A model generated the notes under the pieces. The model was not told the DNA's origin. It worked only from the letters and a program-made list of their open reading frames with translations, and did no database searches. The position numbers were made by a program, and so were the translations under genes. A stretch of 64,000 bases of DNA. Source: Acidobacteriaceae bacterium. Lineage in GTDB: Bacteria > Acidobacteriota > Terriglobia > Bryobacterales > Bryobacteraceae. Below, piece after piece: positions 54,143 through 63,096 of the stretch. The stretch covers positions 1 to 64,000 of the forward strand of contig JADCJL010000020.1 in NCBI GenBank assembly GCA_020247055.1, in the 5' to 3' direction. Within the stretch, counting starts at the first letter, position 1, and every line of letters starts with the position of its first letter.

Positions 54143-55096
54143 CTATTCGAACATGCCCTCGTATAGCACGCTGCTCAGGTAACGTTCCCCGGAATCCGGC
54201 AACACGACCACGATGGTTTTGCCTTTCATCGCCGGCTCCTGCGCCAGCTTTAAGGCCGCCGCGGCAGCGGCGCCACAGGAGATGCCGCACAGGATGCCCT
54301 CTTCGCGGGCCAGGCGCCGGGCGACTTCGACGGCCTCTTCATTGGTAACCTGCTCAACCCGGTCGACGATGGACAGATCGAGCGTGCCGGGGATGAAGCC
54401 CGCGCCAATGCCTTGAATTTTGTGCGGCCCCGGCTTGACCGTCTCGCCGTTGCGCGTCTGCGTGATCACGGGGCTGTTGGCGGGTTCTACCGCCACCGAC
54501 AGGATCTGCTTGCCGCGCGTGTGTTTAAAGTAGCGGGAGATGCCGGTGATCGTTCCGCCGGTGCCCACACCGGCCACCAGAGCGTCCATGTTGCCGTCGA
54601 GGTCGTCCCAGATCTCCGGGCCGGTTGTCTGTTCGTGAATGGCCGGATTAGCCGGGTTCTTGAACTGCTGCAGGAGAACGTACCGGTCCGGGTCGCGCGC
54701 CACCAGCTCTTCGGCCTTCGCGATCGCTCCCTTCATCCCCAGGGGACCGTCGGTCAGCACGAGGTTGGCGCCAAAGGCCTTCAGCACCTTGCGGCGTTCA
54801 ATCGACATGGTTTCGGGCATGGTCAGGGTGATGCCGTACCCGCGCGAGGCGGCGACAAACGCCAGCGCGATGCCTGTGTTGCCGCTCGTTGGTTCGATCA
54901 GCTCCTTGCCGGGGGTGAGGATGCCCCGCTTTTCGGCGTCCCACACCATGGAGGCGCCGATGCGGCATTTGACGGAGTAGGCCGGGTTGCGCCCTTCCAC
55001 CTTGGCATAAACGGTTGCTCCGCCGGGAGCGACCACACGGTTCAGTTTTACGAGCGGCGTGTTGCCGATCGATAGCGAGTTGTCCTGATAGAGCAT
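54143..55096 (-). CDS. cysK: Cysteine synthase A (O-acetylserine sulfhydrylase)
   Basis: A 317-residue PLP enzyme making cysteine from O-acetylserine and sulfide. ATG at 55096 is preceded by AAGGA at a good distance and gives the normal N-terminus [14 protein letters not shown]. The PLP lysine is in [12 protein letters not shown]; the substrate loop is [10 protein letters not shown]; the phosphate loop is [10 protein letters not shown]; and the serine near the pyridine ring is in [11 protein letters not shown]. It is 19 nt downstream of a cysteine-free Rrf2 regulator, as in CymR-CysK operons. The start could be moved upstream, but the extra residues are not CysK-like. Confidence 0.97.
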   Translation of the reverse strand: MLYQDNSLSIGNTPLVKLNRVVAPGGATVYAKVEGRNPAYSVKCRIGASMVWDAEKRGILTPGKELIEPTSGNTGIALAFVAASRGYGITLTMPETMSIERRKVLKAFGANLVLTDGPLGMKGAIAKAEELVARDPDRYVLLQQFKNPANPAIHEQTTGPEIWDDLDGNMDALVAGVGTGGTITGISRYFKHTRGKQILSVAVEPANSPVITQTRNGETVKPGPHKIQGIGAGFIPGTLDLSIVDRVEQVTNEEAVEVARRLAREEGILCGISCGAAAAAALKLAQEPAMKGKTIVVVLPDSGERYLSSVLYEGMFE

Positions 55097-55115
55097 CGTT
55101 GCAATTCCTTCGAGT

Positions 55116-55544
55116 TTAGATATCCCAGTTGGGAATGTACTTGCCTTGGCGTTCTTTCCAGCGCAGCGTGAGATCGGCGAGGCTGGTTTGATCAATCACT
55201 TCGGAGATCGCCCGGTCCACCCGGTGCCACATTTCGGAAAACGGAGTCTCTCCGCGACGATGGACGGCGCCCGGCGGGGCGCCCTTGCCCCCGTCGACAT
55301 GCCGGATCACCTCACCCACGGTGATGGCCTCCGGCGGCCGGGCCAGCAGATAGCCGCCATCGGCGCCTCGCCGCGATTCGACAAAGCCGCCCTGCTTGAG
55401 GCCGGCGAGAATCAGTTCGAGAAACTTCTGCGGAATCTTCTGGCGGCGGGCGATGTCGGCGATCTTGATGGGCGTGGCGCCGCCCTGGGCGGCCAAGTCA
55501 AACAGGGCGTGCAATGCGTATTCGCCTTTCACCGAGATCGTCAT
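55116..55544 (-). CDS. cymR: Rrf2 family transcriptional regulator, CymR-like
   Basis: A 142-residue Rrf2 protein with a winged helix-turn-helix at about 1-60 ([15 protein letters not shown] then [19 protein letters not shown]) and the wing [17 protein letters not shown]. Unlike IscR or NsrR it contains no Cys, so it should not carry an iron-sulfur cluster. In Firmicutes, CymR represses sulfur genes when bound to CysK; the adjacent cysK supports the same logic here. The name cymR is given by analogy. A perfect inverted repeat overlapping the -10 box upstream suggests it controls its own operon. Confidence 0.85.
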   Translation of the reverse strand: MTISVKGEYALHALFDLAAQGGATPIKIADIARRQKIPQKFLELILAGLKQGGFVESRRGADGGYLLARPPEAITVGEVIRHVDGGKGAPPGAVHRRGETPFSEMWHRVDRAISEVIDQTSLADLTLRWKERQGKYIPNWDI

Positions 55545-55583
55545 TTGTACCTGTTCCAGCGGGTCGCGGGGAGACGAAACCGC

Positions 55584-55610
55584 AATCCCTAATTCCCACT
55601 AGGGATTATA
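55584..55610 (-). promoter_or_regulatory. cymR promoter -10 box with overlapping operator-like inverted repeat
   Basis: On the minus strand, TATAAT (55610-55605) is a perfect -10 box. The inverted repeat AATCCCTA (55607-55600 on the minus strand) and TAGGGATT (55591-55584), with an 8-nt spacer, begins within it. A bound repressor would therefore block transcription. The -35 region is weak. The arms resemble sites reported for Rrf2-type regulators in general form. Confidence 0.65.
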
Positions 55611-55630
55611 CTATTTGTCGCAAGCGGGGA

Positions 55631-57037
55631 TTACTTCCACTGCAGGTTTACGGGTTGGGGCTGCTTGCGCGGCGGGGTCCGGGCGGCTTTGCAGATGGCC
55701 TCCATTTGGGCGACGACCGCGGGGTTCCGGGCGGCGACGTTGCTGCGCTCGCCGGGGTCGTTGCTCAAATCATAGAGCTCGAGCGGCCCGTTGGCTTCCG
55801 GGCGGACGGCCTTCCATTTGCCCTGGCGGACGGCCTGCCGCGGGGTCTCTTCGGCGAAGTTTCCGCTGACGGGATAGTGCCGGGGGAGCTCCCAGTACAG
55901 ATACTCGTGCCGCGCCTGTTTGCCGGCGCCGAGCAGGGTGGGGACGATGGAGATGCCGTCGATATCCTTGGGCGGGGTGGCGCGGGCCAGTTCGGCGAGC
56001 GTGGGCAGCACATCCTGAAACATCCAGGGAAACGAGCTCACCCCGGGCTTGATGCGGCCCTTCCAGTGGACGATCATCGGCGTCCGGATGCCGCCTTCGT
56101 AGAACGTGGTTTTGTGTCCGCGCAGCGGGCCGGAGGAGTTGAAGAAGCCGCCGTCGTTCCAGATGGGTGTCGCCGAACCGTTGTCGCTGCAAAAGAAGAC
56201 AATCGTATTGGCGGCCACCTTCTCCTTTTCGAGCAGTTCCATGAGCCGGCCGACGTAATCGTCGAGCCGGGAGATCATGGCGACGTAAGCCGTGCGGGGT
56301 TTGGCTTGGTTGGCGTAGTGGCTGCGGGGATCGAGGTAGGGTCCGTCTTCGGGGATTTTGCCGTCGAACTGCTCCATCTTCTCGCGGGGGGCGATCAACT
56401 CGAGGTGGGGCAGGGTGAGCGGGAGATAGCAGAAGAAGGGGGTCTTCTGCCGGGCGTATTGCCGGATGAAGCCTTCGGCGGAGGTAGCCGCGATATCGCT
56501 GGTGTAGGTGGTGTAGGTATAGGCGGGGCCGCGGGGAGCTTCTTCGATGTTTTCGCCGTCGAAGAAGTAGCCGGGGTAGTGGAAGTGCGCGTGGATCTGG
56601 TGCAGGACGCCGTAGAAGGCGTCGAAGCCCTGGCGGGTGGGGACGCCGGTGGTATCTTTGTCGCCCAGGCCCCACTTGCCGAAGCAGCCGGTCTTGTAGC
56701 CCGCGGATTGCAGCACCTCGGCGACGGTGATGTCTTCGGGCAGCAGGGGGACGCCGCCGCTGTTGGCCCGGACGGAGGTGTGGCCGGTGTGTTTCCCGGT
56801 CATCAGCACGCTGCGGGAGGGGGCGCAGACGGTGCAGCCGGCGTAGGCGTCGGTGAAGCGGAGTCCACCGGCGGCGAGCTTATCGATGTGCGGGGTGGGG
56901 ATGTGCCGCTGGCCGTAACAGCCGAGATCGCCGTAGCCGAGATCGTCCGCCAGGATGAAGAGGATGTTGGGCGGGGCGGCGGTTTGCGCCTGCGCCGCGG
57001 CGGCGCCGAGGGTGGAGAGGAAGGAGCGGCGATTCAT
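55631..57037 (-). CDS. Sulfatase (arylsulfatase A-like), secreted
   Basis: A 468-residue sulfatase. I chose ATG at 57037 because it gives an export signal beginning MNRRSFLSTLG, with paired Arg as in Tat substrates; the longer frame adds unrelated residues. The active-site motif is Cys71-Ala-Pro-Ser-Arg75, so Cys71 should be converted to formylglycine. Metal ligands are the paired Asp in LADDLGYGD and the DNG of FCSDNGSATP. Other family sequences are TGKHTGH and KWGLGD. It should remove sulfate from polysaccharides or other sulfate esters. No sulfatase-modifying enzyme (FGE) is visible nearby. The array of 115-bp repeats lies upstream. Confidence 0.95.
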   Translation of the reverse strand: MNRRSFLSTLGAAAAQAQTAAPPNILFILADDLGYGDLGCYGQRHIPTPHIDKLAAGGLRFTDAYAGCTVCAPSRSVLMTGKHTGHTSVRANSGGVPLLPEDITVAEVLQSAGYKTGCFGKWGLGDKDTTGVPTRQGFDAFYGVLHQIHAHFHYPGYFFDGENIEEAPRGPAYTYTTYTSDIAATSAEGFIRQYARQKTPFFCYLPLTLPHLELIAPREKMEQFDGKIPEDGPYLDPRSHYANQAKPRTAYVAMISRLDDYVGRLMELLEKEKVAANTIVFFCSDNGSATPIWNDGGFFNSSGPLRGHKTTFYEGGIRTPMIVHWKGRIKPGVSSFPWMFQDVLPTLAELARATPPKDIDGISIVPTLLGAGKQARHEYLYWELPRHYPVSGNFAEETPRQAVRQGKWKAVRPEANGPLELYDLSNDPGERSNVAARNPAVVAQMEAICKAARTPPRKQPQPVNLQWK

Positions 57038-57153
57038 GACATACCAGTCTAATGCCTTGGGTCGGAGGGTGTTGCCGAGTGGAGGGTGACGGCATCGGCT
57101 TTCTCCACCGGTTATCGCGAACCAAGGGCGCATGGATCGGGGGCGCGTCTAGC

Positions 57154-57725
57154 TTGGGACAGACGCTGGCGCTGGCTGGCGGTCAGCAGTTGGCCGCGTG
57201 GGCTGGGGACTCTGCCCGTTGCGCCCGCTACGGTGGACGAGGCGTGATGGGTTGTCGAATTGTCTAAATTTGGACAGTTGCGGGCGCTGGCTGGCGGTCA
57301 GCGGTTGGCCGCGTGGGCTGGGGATTTTGCCCGTTGCGCCCGCTCCGGCGGACGAGGCCGGATGGGTTGTCGCATTGTCCAAATTTGGACAGACGCTGGC
57401 GCTGGCTGGCGGTCAGCGGTTGGCCGCGTGGGCTGGGGACTCTGCCCGTTGCGCCCGCTACGGCGGACGAGGCCGGATGGGTTGTCGGATTGTCCACATT
57501 TGGACAGTCGCGGGCGCTGGCTGGCGGTCAGCGGTTGGCCGCGTGGGCTGGGGATTTTGCCCGTTGCGCCCGCTACGGTGGACGAGCCCGGATGGGTTGT
57601 CGAATTGCCTACATTTGGACAGTCGCCGGCGCTGGCTGGCGGTCAGCGGTTGGCCGCGTGGGCTGGGGATTCTGCCCGTTGCGCCCGCTACGGCGGACGA
57701 GCCCGGATGGGTTGTCGCATTGTGT
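57154..57725. repeat. Array of five 115-bp tandem repeats
   Basis: GGACAG marks each unit at 57157, 57272, 57387, 57502 and 57617, giving an exact 115-bp period; the fifth copy ends near 57725. Each unit has a hairpin-forming stretch (GCGGTCA, 5-nt loop, TGGCCGC). At copy three's start there is a perfect 16-bp palindrome TGTCCAAATTTGGACA (57376-57391), with one- to few-base variants at the other junctions. Copies alternate between two types (agacgctggc with ggggactctg, and agt-gcgggc with ggggattttg). 115 is not divisible by three, so open frames here are not a repeat protein. Confidence 0.93.
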
Positions 57726-57808
57726 TTGTTTCGAAACGCGCTCTCGAGGGCTGGTAGTTGGCTGATGGCGATCGGGCGCTGGGCTCCCGCCGGCCTCGCC
57801 CACCTCCG

Positions 57809-58141
57809 CTAATAGCGGGGGACTGCGGGGTCGATCTCGCGGCTCCAGCGGTCTATTCCGCCGGTCATTGAAACGCAGTTGTCGACGCCCTGCGCCCGGA
57901 GCCAACTCACTACGTTCAGACTGCGGACGCCGTGGTGGCAGTAGACCACCAGTAGCGTCTCCTCTGCTTGGGCATCGAGCTGCTGCAGATGGGCGGGCGT
58001 CGAGTGCATCGGCAGCAGGTTGGCGCCCTCGATCCGGCACAGAGCCCACTCTTCGGGCTCGCGGCAGTCGATCAGACACATCGATTCCCCCGCTGCGCGC
58101 TTGGCTTCTATCTGTTGCGGGGTCAGTTCGAGTTCGGTCAT
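57809..58141 (-). CDS. Rhodanese-like domain protein
   Basis: A 110-residue single-domain rhodanese. The catalytic loop is Cys68 in VVYCHHGVRS, and the C-terminal half has VSMTGGIDRWSREIDP. The N-terminus is MTELELTPQQIEAKRAAGE, then CLIDCREPEEW. It should carry persulfide sulfur or act as a sulfurtransferase or regulatory domain. It lies 10 nt from the polyprenyl synthase gene on the same strand and just beside the repeat array, so it may be the last gene of the purK-to-prenyl-synthase run. Sulfur donor and acceptor are unknown. Confidence 0.94.
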   Translation of the reverse strand: MTELELTPQQIEAKRAAGESMCLIDCREPEEWALCRIEGANLLPMHSTPAHLQQLDAQAEETLLVVYCHHGVRSLNVVSWLRAQGVDNCVSMTGGIDRWSREIDPAVPRY

Positions 58142-58151
58142 GCCGGAGGGC

Positions 58152-59153
58152 CTAATGATCGCGGGAGGTGACCAGGTCGGTCACGCTCAGCAGCGCCCGC
58201 TGGTAGGGCGAGTCGGGGAACTGGTGGAGCAGCAGACGGGCGCGGTCGGTAAAGATCGTGGCGCGCTCCATGGCGCGTTCGACGCCGCGGTAGCGCATGA
58301 CGATGCCGAGGATGGTTGCAAAAGAGACCGATTCGTAACTGCGGTCGCGGAGGACGGTTTCCACCTGCTGCCGCTCGGCGGGGGTGGCGTCGGCGAGAGC
58401 GTAGATCAGCGGCAGGGTAACTTTGCCCTCGCGTAGATCGTTACCGACCGGCTTGCCCAGCACTTTTTCCCGGGAGGTGAAGTCGAGAACATCGTCGACG
58501 AGTTGGAAGGCGATGCCCAGATTCCAGGCAAACTCGCCGAGTTTGGCTTCGTCGGCCTCGCCGGCGCCCCCGGCCATGGCGCCGAGGCGAGCGCAGACGC
58601 TGAACAGGCTGGCCGTTTTACGGTCGAGCAGTTCCATGTAGTCGGCCTCGGAGATCTCGAAGCGGCCGAGGCGCTCCAACTGAAGCAGTTCGCCCTCGAC
58701 CATCAACTGGGTCAGGCCGATCAACAGATCGAGCACCCGGAAGTTGCGGGAGCGCAGCGCGATCTGAAACGCCTGCATGTACAGCCAGTCTCCGGCGAGC
58801 ACCGAGGTCTGATTGCCGAACAGGACGTTGGCCGAGGGCTGGCTACGGCGCGTTTTCGCTTCGTCGATGACATCGTCGTGCACCAGCGTGGCGGTATGGA
58901 CCATTTCGACCACCGCCGCCATGGCCACCGCCGCCTCGCTCGGTTCGCCGAACAGCTGACAGGCGAGCAGCACAAGGGTGGGCCGCAAGCGCTTACCGCC
59001 GCTCTGCTGCAGATGGCGGTTGATGGCGGTGACAGCGTCGACCGAGGAGATGGACTCGAGGCCCATCTTCTCTTCTACGCGCCGCAAATCCGCTTCGACA
59101 AGCTTGAAGATCTCGCGGGCCGTTAACGCCTGACCAAGCTTGCTCATTCCCAT
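58152..59153 (-). CDS. ispB: All-trans polyprenyl diphosphate synthase
   Basis: A 333-residue polyprenyl synthetase. Both aspartate-rich motifs are clear: HDDVIDEAKTRR (first, DDxxD) and LVDDVLDFTS (second). Other family segments are GGKRLRPTLVLLAC, GDWLYMQAF and KVTLPLIYAL. It elongates farnesyl or geranyl diphosphate with IPP to make the long side chain of menaquinone or ubiquinone; chain length cannot be read by eye. The start is ATG at 59153, or ATG at 59147. It begins 4 nt after the tatD stop, so it is part of the metG-tatD operon. The symbol is by family analogy. Confidence 0.93.
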   Translation of the reverse strand: MGMSKLGQALTAREIFKLVEADLRRVEEKMGLESISSVDAVTAINRHLQQSGGKRLRPTLVLLACQLFGEPSEAAVAMAAVVEMVHTATLVHDDVIDEAKTRRSQPSANVLFGNQTSVLAGDWLYMQAFQIALRSRNFRVLDLLIGLTQLMVEGELLQLERLGRFEISEADYMELLDRKTASLFSVCARLGAMAGGAGEADEAKLGEFAWNLGIAFQLVDDVLDFTSREKVLGKPVGNDLREGKVTLPLIYALADATPAERQQVETVLRDRSYESVSFATILGIVMRYRGVERAMERATIFTDRARLLLHQFPDSPYQRALLSVTDLVTSRDH

Positions 59154-59157
59154 GGAA

Positions 59158-59952
59158 TCAACCAGTGTATCCTTCCGCCGCTTCGGGGAACAACCGCAGA
59201 AAATTGGCCGTGGTGGCGGCGGCCACGTCGGCAAGAGTCAAGTTCTTCAATTCGGCGATCTTTTTCGCTGTTTCGACGACAAAGGCCGGTTCGTTCCGTT
59301 TGCCGCGGTAGGGCAGGGGAGCGAGGTAGGGGGAGTCGGTTTCGAGGAGAATCCGGTCGAGCGGGGTGATGCGCGCCGCCTCCTGCACCTCGGGAGCCTT
59401 GGCGTAGGTGACGATGCCGGAAAAGCTGATGGCGAAACCCATGGCGAGGCTGCGTGCGGCTTCGGCGGGGCCACCGGTGAAGCAGTGCATGATTCCGGGC
59501 CGGCCAGTGGGGGTCCAGTGCTCTTCAAGAAGGGCGAACGTGTCGGACCAGGCCTCGCGGGTGTGAATGATGATGGGTTTGCCGGTGTCGGCCGCGATGC
59601 GGAGCTGGGCGGTAAACACGCTTTGCTGCGTCTCGCGCGGCGAGAAGTCGTAGTGATAATCGAGTCCGATTTCGCCTAGGCCCACAACTTTACGATGCCC
59701 GAGCAGAGACCGGAGTTGCGGAATACATTCGGGGGTCCATTTGGCGGCGTCGTGGGGGTGGACGCCGGCGGTGGCGTAGACGAAGGGGTAGGCCTCGGCG
59801 AGGCGGAGGGCTACGTCGAGATCGGGGGGGCCGTCGCCGGTGCCGATGGCGAGCAGCAGCTTGACGCCGGCGGCCCGGGCCCGCTCGATGACGGCTTCGC
59901 GGTCGGTGGCGAAGCGGACGCCATCGAGATGGCAGTGGGAGTCGATGAGCAT
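59158..59952 (-). CDS. tatD: TatD family metal-dependent hydrolase
   Basis: A 264-residue TIM-barrel DNase/exonuclease-type hydrolase. The N-terminal metal site is SHCHLDG (His6, His8), followed by GEIGLDYHYDF, IIHTREAW, HCFTG and LLETDSPYLAPLPYRG.RNEP. TatD-type proteins have 3'-5' exonuclease activity and a role in DNA repair or fragmentation. It shares one base with the metG stop (TAATG), and this metG-tatD pairing is common in bacteria. The length is normal. Confidence 0.97.
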   Translation of the reverse strand: MLIDSHCHLDGVRFATDREAVIERARAAGVKLLLAIGTGDGPPDLDVALRLAEAYPFVYATAGVHPHDAAKWTPECIPQLRSLLGHRKVVGLGEIGLDYHYDFSPRETQQSVFTAQLRIAADTGKPIIIHTREAWSDTFALLEEHWTPTGRPGIMHCFTGGPAEAARSLAMGFAISFSGIVTYAKAPEVQEAARITPLDRILLETDSPYLAPLPYRGKRNEPAFVVETAKKIAELKNLTLADVAAATTANFLRLFPEAAEGYTG

Positions 59953-61892
59953 TACTTGAGGCGGGCGCCGACGGGGACGTCTTCGAGGAAGCCGGCCACG
60001 GTGGGTTTGCCGTCGGCGGTGGAGGCGGCGACGATCATGCCGTGGGATTCGATGCCCTTGAGCTTGCGCGGGGCGAGGTTGGCGACGATGACCACCTTGC
60101 GGCCGAGCATCGCTTCGGGATCGTAGACCTGCGAGATGCCGGCCACGATGGTGCGGGGTTCGGCCTCGCCGATGTCGATTTTCATGTGGAGCAGCTTGTC
60201 GGAGCCCTTCACTTTTTCGGCGAACTTCACCTGGCCGACGCGGAGGTCGACTTTGACGAAGTCGTCGATGGTGATCTGGCTGGCGAGGGGGATGCCGCCG
60301 GGGTCGGCCGGGGCGGCGGGTTCGGGCGTTTTGCCGAGCAGAAGATCCTGCCGGGCTTTTTCGATCTCTTCGAGTTCGTTCATTTTGTCGATGGTGGGCT
60401 GCATTTCGAGGCGCGGGAAGACCGGTTCGACCGGCGGGATGGTTTGGCCGGGGGGGAGCTGGCCCGCTTCGAGCAGGCCGAAGCGTTCGGCGGTGAGCGG
60501 CGAGGCATAGCCGAGCAGGCGCCAGATTTTGGCTGCGCTTTCGGGCAGCACCGGGGCGGCCAGGAGGGTGGCGGCGCGGAGGGCGTCGGCAATGCTATAG
60601 AGCACTTCGTCGAGTTTTTCGTCCTCTTTCGCCTTAAAGAGTTTCCAGGGGGCCTGTTCGACGATGTACTTGTCGGCGGCGCCGATGAGTTGCCAGATGG
60701 CTTCGAGACCTTTTGAGAATTCGAACTTCTCGTAGCCGTCGATGGCGGCCGCGGTGGCGGCGGCGATGTTGTTGGCAAGGGGGAGCGCCGCGGCGGCCGG
60801 TGGGGCCGGGATAATGCTGCCGCGGTACTGCTGGATCATGCTGAGGGTGCGGCTGGCCAGGTTGCCGAGGCCGTTGGCGAGGTCGGCGTTGTAGCGGGTG
60901 ACCATGGCGTCGTAGGCGAAGTTGCCGTCGGCGCCGAAGACGATCTCGCGCAGGAGGTAGTAGCGCAGGGCGTCGGCGCCGATCGCCTGGCGGATGGGTT
61001 CCGGGCGGACGATGTTGCCGCGGGACTTCGACATTTTGTTGTTGTCAAAGAGCAGCCAGCCGTGGGCGAAGATCTTTTTGGGCAGCTCCCAGCCGGCGGC
61101 CATCAGAAACGCCGGCCAGTAGACGGCGTGGAAGCGGACGATCTCTTTGCCGATGAGGTGGAGGTCGGCCGGCCAGCGGCCCTCTGCGGCCACGGCCGTG
61201 TGGTAGGCCATCAGGGCGTCAAACCAGACGTAGAAGACGTGGCCGGGTTCGTCCGGCACCGGGATACCCCAGCGGATGGTGGTGCGGGTAATGGAGAGGT
61301 CGGCGAGGTCCTGTTTGAGAAACGCCAGGACTTCGTTGCGGCGGGTTTCGGGCTGGAGGAAATCCGGGTTGTTTTCGTGGAGGGCGATGAGTTTTTCGCG
61401 GAACGCCGAGAGTTTGAAGAAGTAGTTTTCTTCGGTGATTTTTTCAAGCGGCTGGCCGGTTTCCGGGTCGACGTCGCCCTCTTTGGCGTCCGGGACGAAG
61501 GCTTCGTTGACGACCGAGTAGTAGCCGGTGTAGGAGCCTTTGTAGATGTAACCGTTGGCGAGGCAGTCTTTGAACAGGCGCTGGACGTTGGCGGCGTGCT
61601 TGGGGTCGGTGGTGCGCTGTTCGTGGTCGAGGGCGAAGCCGAACTTGCGCCAGGTGGCGCTGAATTCGTTGGCGACGGCGGTGGTGAAGGCCTCCGGCGT
61701 CTGGCCCGCTTTTTCGGCCGAGCGCTGGATCTTGATGCCGTGTTCGTCGGTGCCGGTGGTGAGCACGACGTCGAAGCCCTGCATCTGCTTGTAGCGTTTG
61801 ATGACGTCGGCCGCGATGGTGGTGTAGGTGTGCCCGATGTGGGGGGCGGCGTTGACGTAGTAGATGGGGGTAGTGAGATAGTACTTATCCAT
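59952..61892 (-). CDS. metG: Methionyl-tRNA synthetase with C-terminal tRNA-binding domain
   Basis: A 646-residue MetRS. The HIGH motif is at residues 18-21 (APHIGHTY) and the KMSKS loop at 286-290. The C-terminal OB-fold tRNA-binding/dimerisation domain (about 545-646) carries DLRVGQVKFAEKV and PRKLKGIESHGM. The connective insert lacks the CxxC pairs of zinc-binding MetRS forms, so it probably belongs to a zinc-free subclass. It is abutted by larC (0 nt) and overlapped by tatD (1 nt). Confidence 0.97.
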   Translation of the reverse strand: MDKYYLTTPIYYVNAAPHIGHTYTTIAADVIKRYKQMQGFDVVLTTGTDEHGIKIQRSAEKAGQTPEAFTTAVANEFSATWRKFGFALDHEQRTTDPKHAANVQRLFKDCLANGYIYKGSYTGYYSVVNEAFVPDAKEGDVDPETGQPLEKITEENYFFKLSAFREKLIALHENNPDFLQPETRRNEVLAFLKQDLADLSITRTTIRWGIPVPDEPGHVFYVWFDALMAYHTAVAAEGRWPADLHLIGKEIVRFHAVYWPAFLMAAGWELPKKIFAHGWLLFDNNKMSKSRGNIVRPEPIRQAIGADALRYYLLREIVFGADGNFAYDAMVTRYNADLANGLGNLASRTLSMIQQYRGSIIPAPPAAAALPLANNIAAATAAAIDGYEKFEFSKGLEAIWQLIGAADKYIVEQAPWKLFKAKEDEKLDEVLYSIADALRAATLLAAPVLPESAAKIWRLLGYASPLTAERFGLLEAGQLPPGQTIPPVEPVFPRLEMQPTIDKMNELEEIEKARQDLLLGKTPEPAAPADPGGIPLASQITIDDFVKVDLRVGQVKFAEKVKGSDKLLHMKIDIGEAEPRTIVAGISQVYDPEAMLGRKVVIVANLAPRKLKGIESHGMIVAASTADGKPTVAGFLEDVPVGARLK

Positions 61893-63047
61893 TTAGAACT
61901 CTTTGAGATAGGCGTATTGGGCCTGGGCGAGGACGTCTTTGAGCGGGACGCCGCGGGCCTCGGCGAGGGCGCGACAGTCGTCGTACTCGGGCGTGGCGCC
62001 GTGCGTGGTGATCTTCATGCGGACTTCGCCCCAGGGGGTTTCGACGTTGAGGAAGCGACGGGCGGCGACGCGGCGTTCGGCGGTGGTGATGCGGAGGCCG
62101 ATCGTGGTGGTTTCGCTGAGCACGATGGCGGCGAGGCGGTCGGTATCTTCCGGCTTGGCGAGGACGGTGAGTAGGGTGCCCGGCCGGTTTTTCTTCATCT
62201 GCAGCGGCTGGAGGGTGACGTCAAGGGCGCCGGCGGCGAGGAGGCGGTCCATGGCGTAGCCGAGGAGTTGGGGGCTCGCGTCATCGAGGTTGGCTTCGAG
62301 GACCTGGATCGTGGTGGCCTCGCTGGCGCCGGTGCGCTGGCCGATGGTGGCGCGGAGGACGTTGGCCTGGACGGCGAAATCGGCCGAGCCGGCGCCGAAG
62401 CCGGTGGACTGGATGGAGAGCGGGGGCAGGGGGCCGAAGTGCGTGGCGAGGGTGGCGACGATGGCGGCGCCGGTGGGGGTGGTCAGCTCCATCGTGGGGC
62501 CTTTGGCGTAGATGGGCTTCTGTTTGAGGAGTTCGGCGGTGGCGGGGGCGGGGACGGGGAGGGTGCCGTGTTCGGTTTCGACGGTGCCGCTGCCGACGTT
62601 GACGGGCGAGCAGGCGACGTCGGTGACACCGAGCAGGTCGAGGGCGACGCAGGCACCGACGATGTCGGAGATGGAGTCGACGGCGCCGACTTCGTGGAAG
62701 TGGACGAGGTCGAGCGGGACGCCGTGGACGTGGGCTTCGGCCTCGCCGAGCTTCAGAAAGATGTTGAGGGCGTTCTGTTTGGCGGTGGGGGAGACCGCGG
62801 TGGCGCGGTCGATGATTTTGGCGATGTGCGGGAGGTGGCGGTGGTCTTTCTGTTTGCCGCCTTCGACGTGGAACTTGGTGGCGGCGAGGCCGCGGCGCCG
62901 GGTTTTTTCGTAGCGGTAGGTGGCGCCGAGTTGGAGCGAGAGGAGGCAGTCGATGACGTGATCGCCGGGTGCGCCGGCGTCGATGAGGGCGCCGACGGTC
63001 ATGTCGCCGGAGATTCCGGAGAAGGCGTCGAAGTAGCACGTCGTCAT
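61893..63047 (-). CDS. larC: Nickel-pincer cofactor biosynthesis protein LarC
   Basis: A 384-residue LarC, which inserts Ni into the pyridinium dithiocarboxylate cofactor of lactate racemase-like enzymes. The N-terminus YFDAFSGISGDMTVGALIDAG is typical (first part shown). HVHGVPLDLVHFHEVGAVDSI supplies His/Glu ligands, followed by GSGTVETEHGTLPVPAPA and a C-terminal domain. Unlike the L. plantarum protein, it is encoded as one continuous frame. larB, larE and larA are not visible here. The stop (61893) directly abuts the metG start. The upstream purK ends 49 nt before it. Confidence 0.94.
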   Translation of the reverse strand: MTTCYFDAFSGISGDMTVGALIDAGAPGDHVIDCLLSLQLGATYRYEKTRRRGLAATKFHVEGGKQKDHRHLPHIAKIIDRATAVSPTAKQNALNIFLKLGEAEAHVHGVPLDLVHFHEVGAVDSISDIVGACVALDLLGVTDVACSPVNVGSGTVETEHGTLPVPAPATAELLKQKPIYAKGPTMELTTPTGAAIVATLATHFGPLPPLSIQSTGFGAGSADFAVQANVLRATIGQRTGASEATTIQVLEANLDDASPQLLGYAMDRLLAAGALDVTLQPLQMKKNRPGTLLTVLAKPEDTDRLAAIVLSETTTIGLRITTAERRVAARRFLNVETPWGEVRMKITTHGATPEYDDCRALAEARGVPLKDVLAQAQYAYLKEF

Positions 63048-63096
63048 AGAGTCCTCTTTGATGGTACGACTTTGCTGGTGGGGGGAGGAGCCGAGT

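Noticed and set aside
57154-57725. CRISPR array
   Set aside because: Units are 115 bp and nearly identical throughout; there are no unique spacers between short repeats and no cas genes.
57198-57812. Repeat protein encoded by the 115-bp array
   Set aside because: The period is not divisible by three, and all three plus frames stay open in parts, which is a by-product of the repeat composition.
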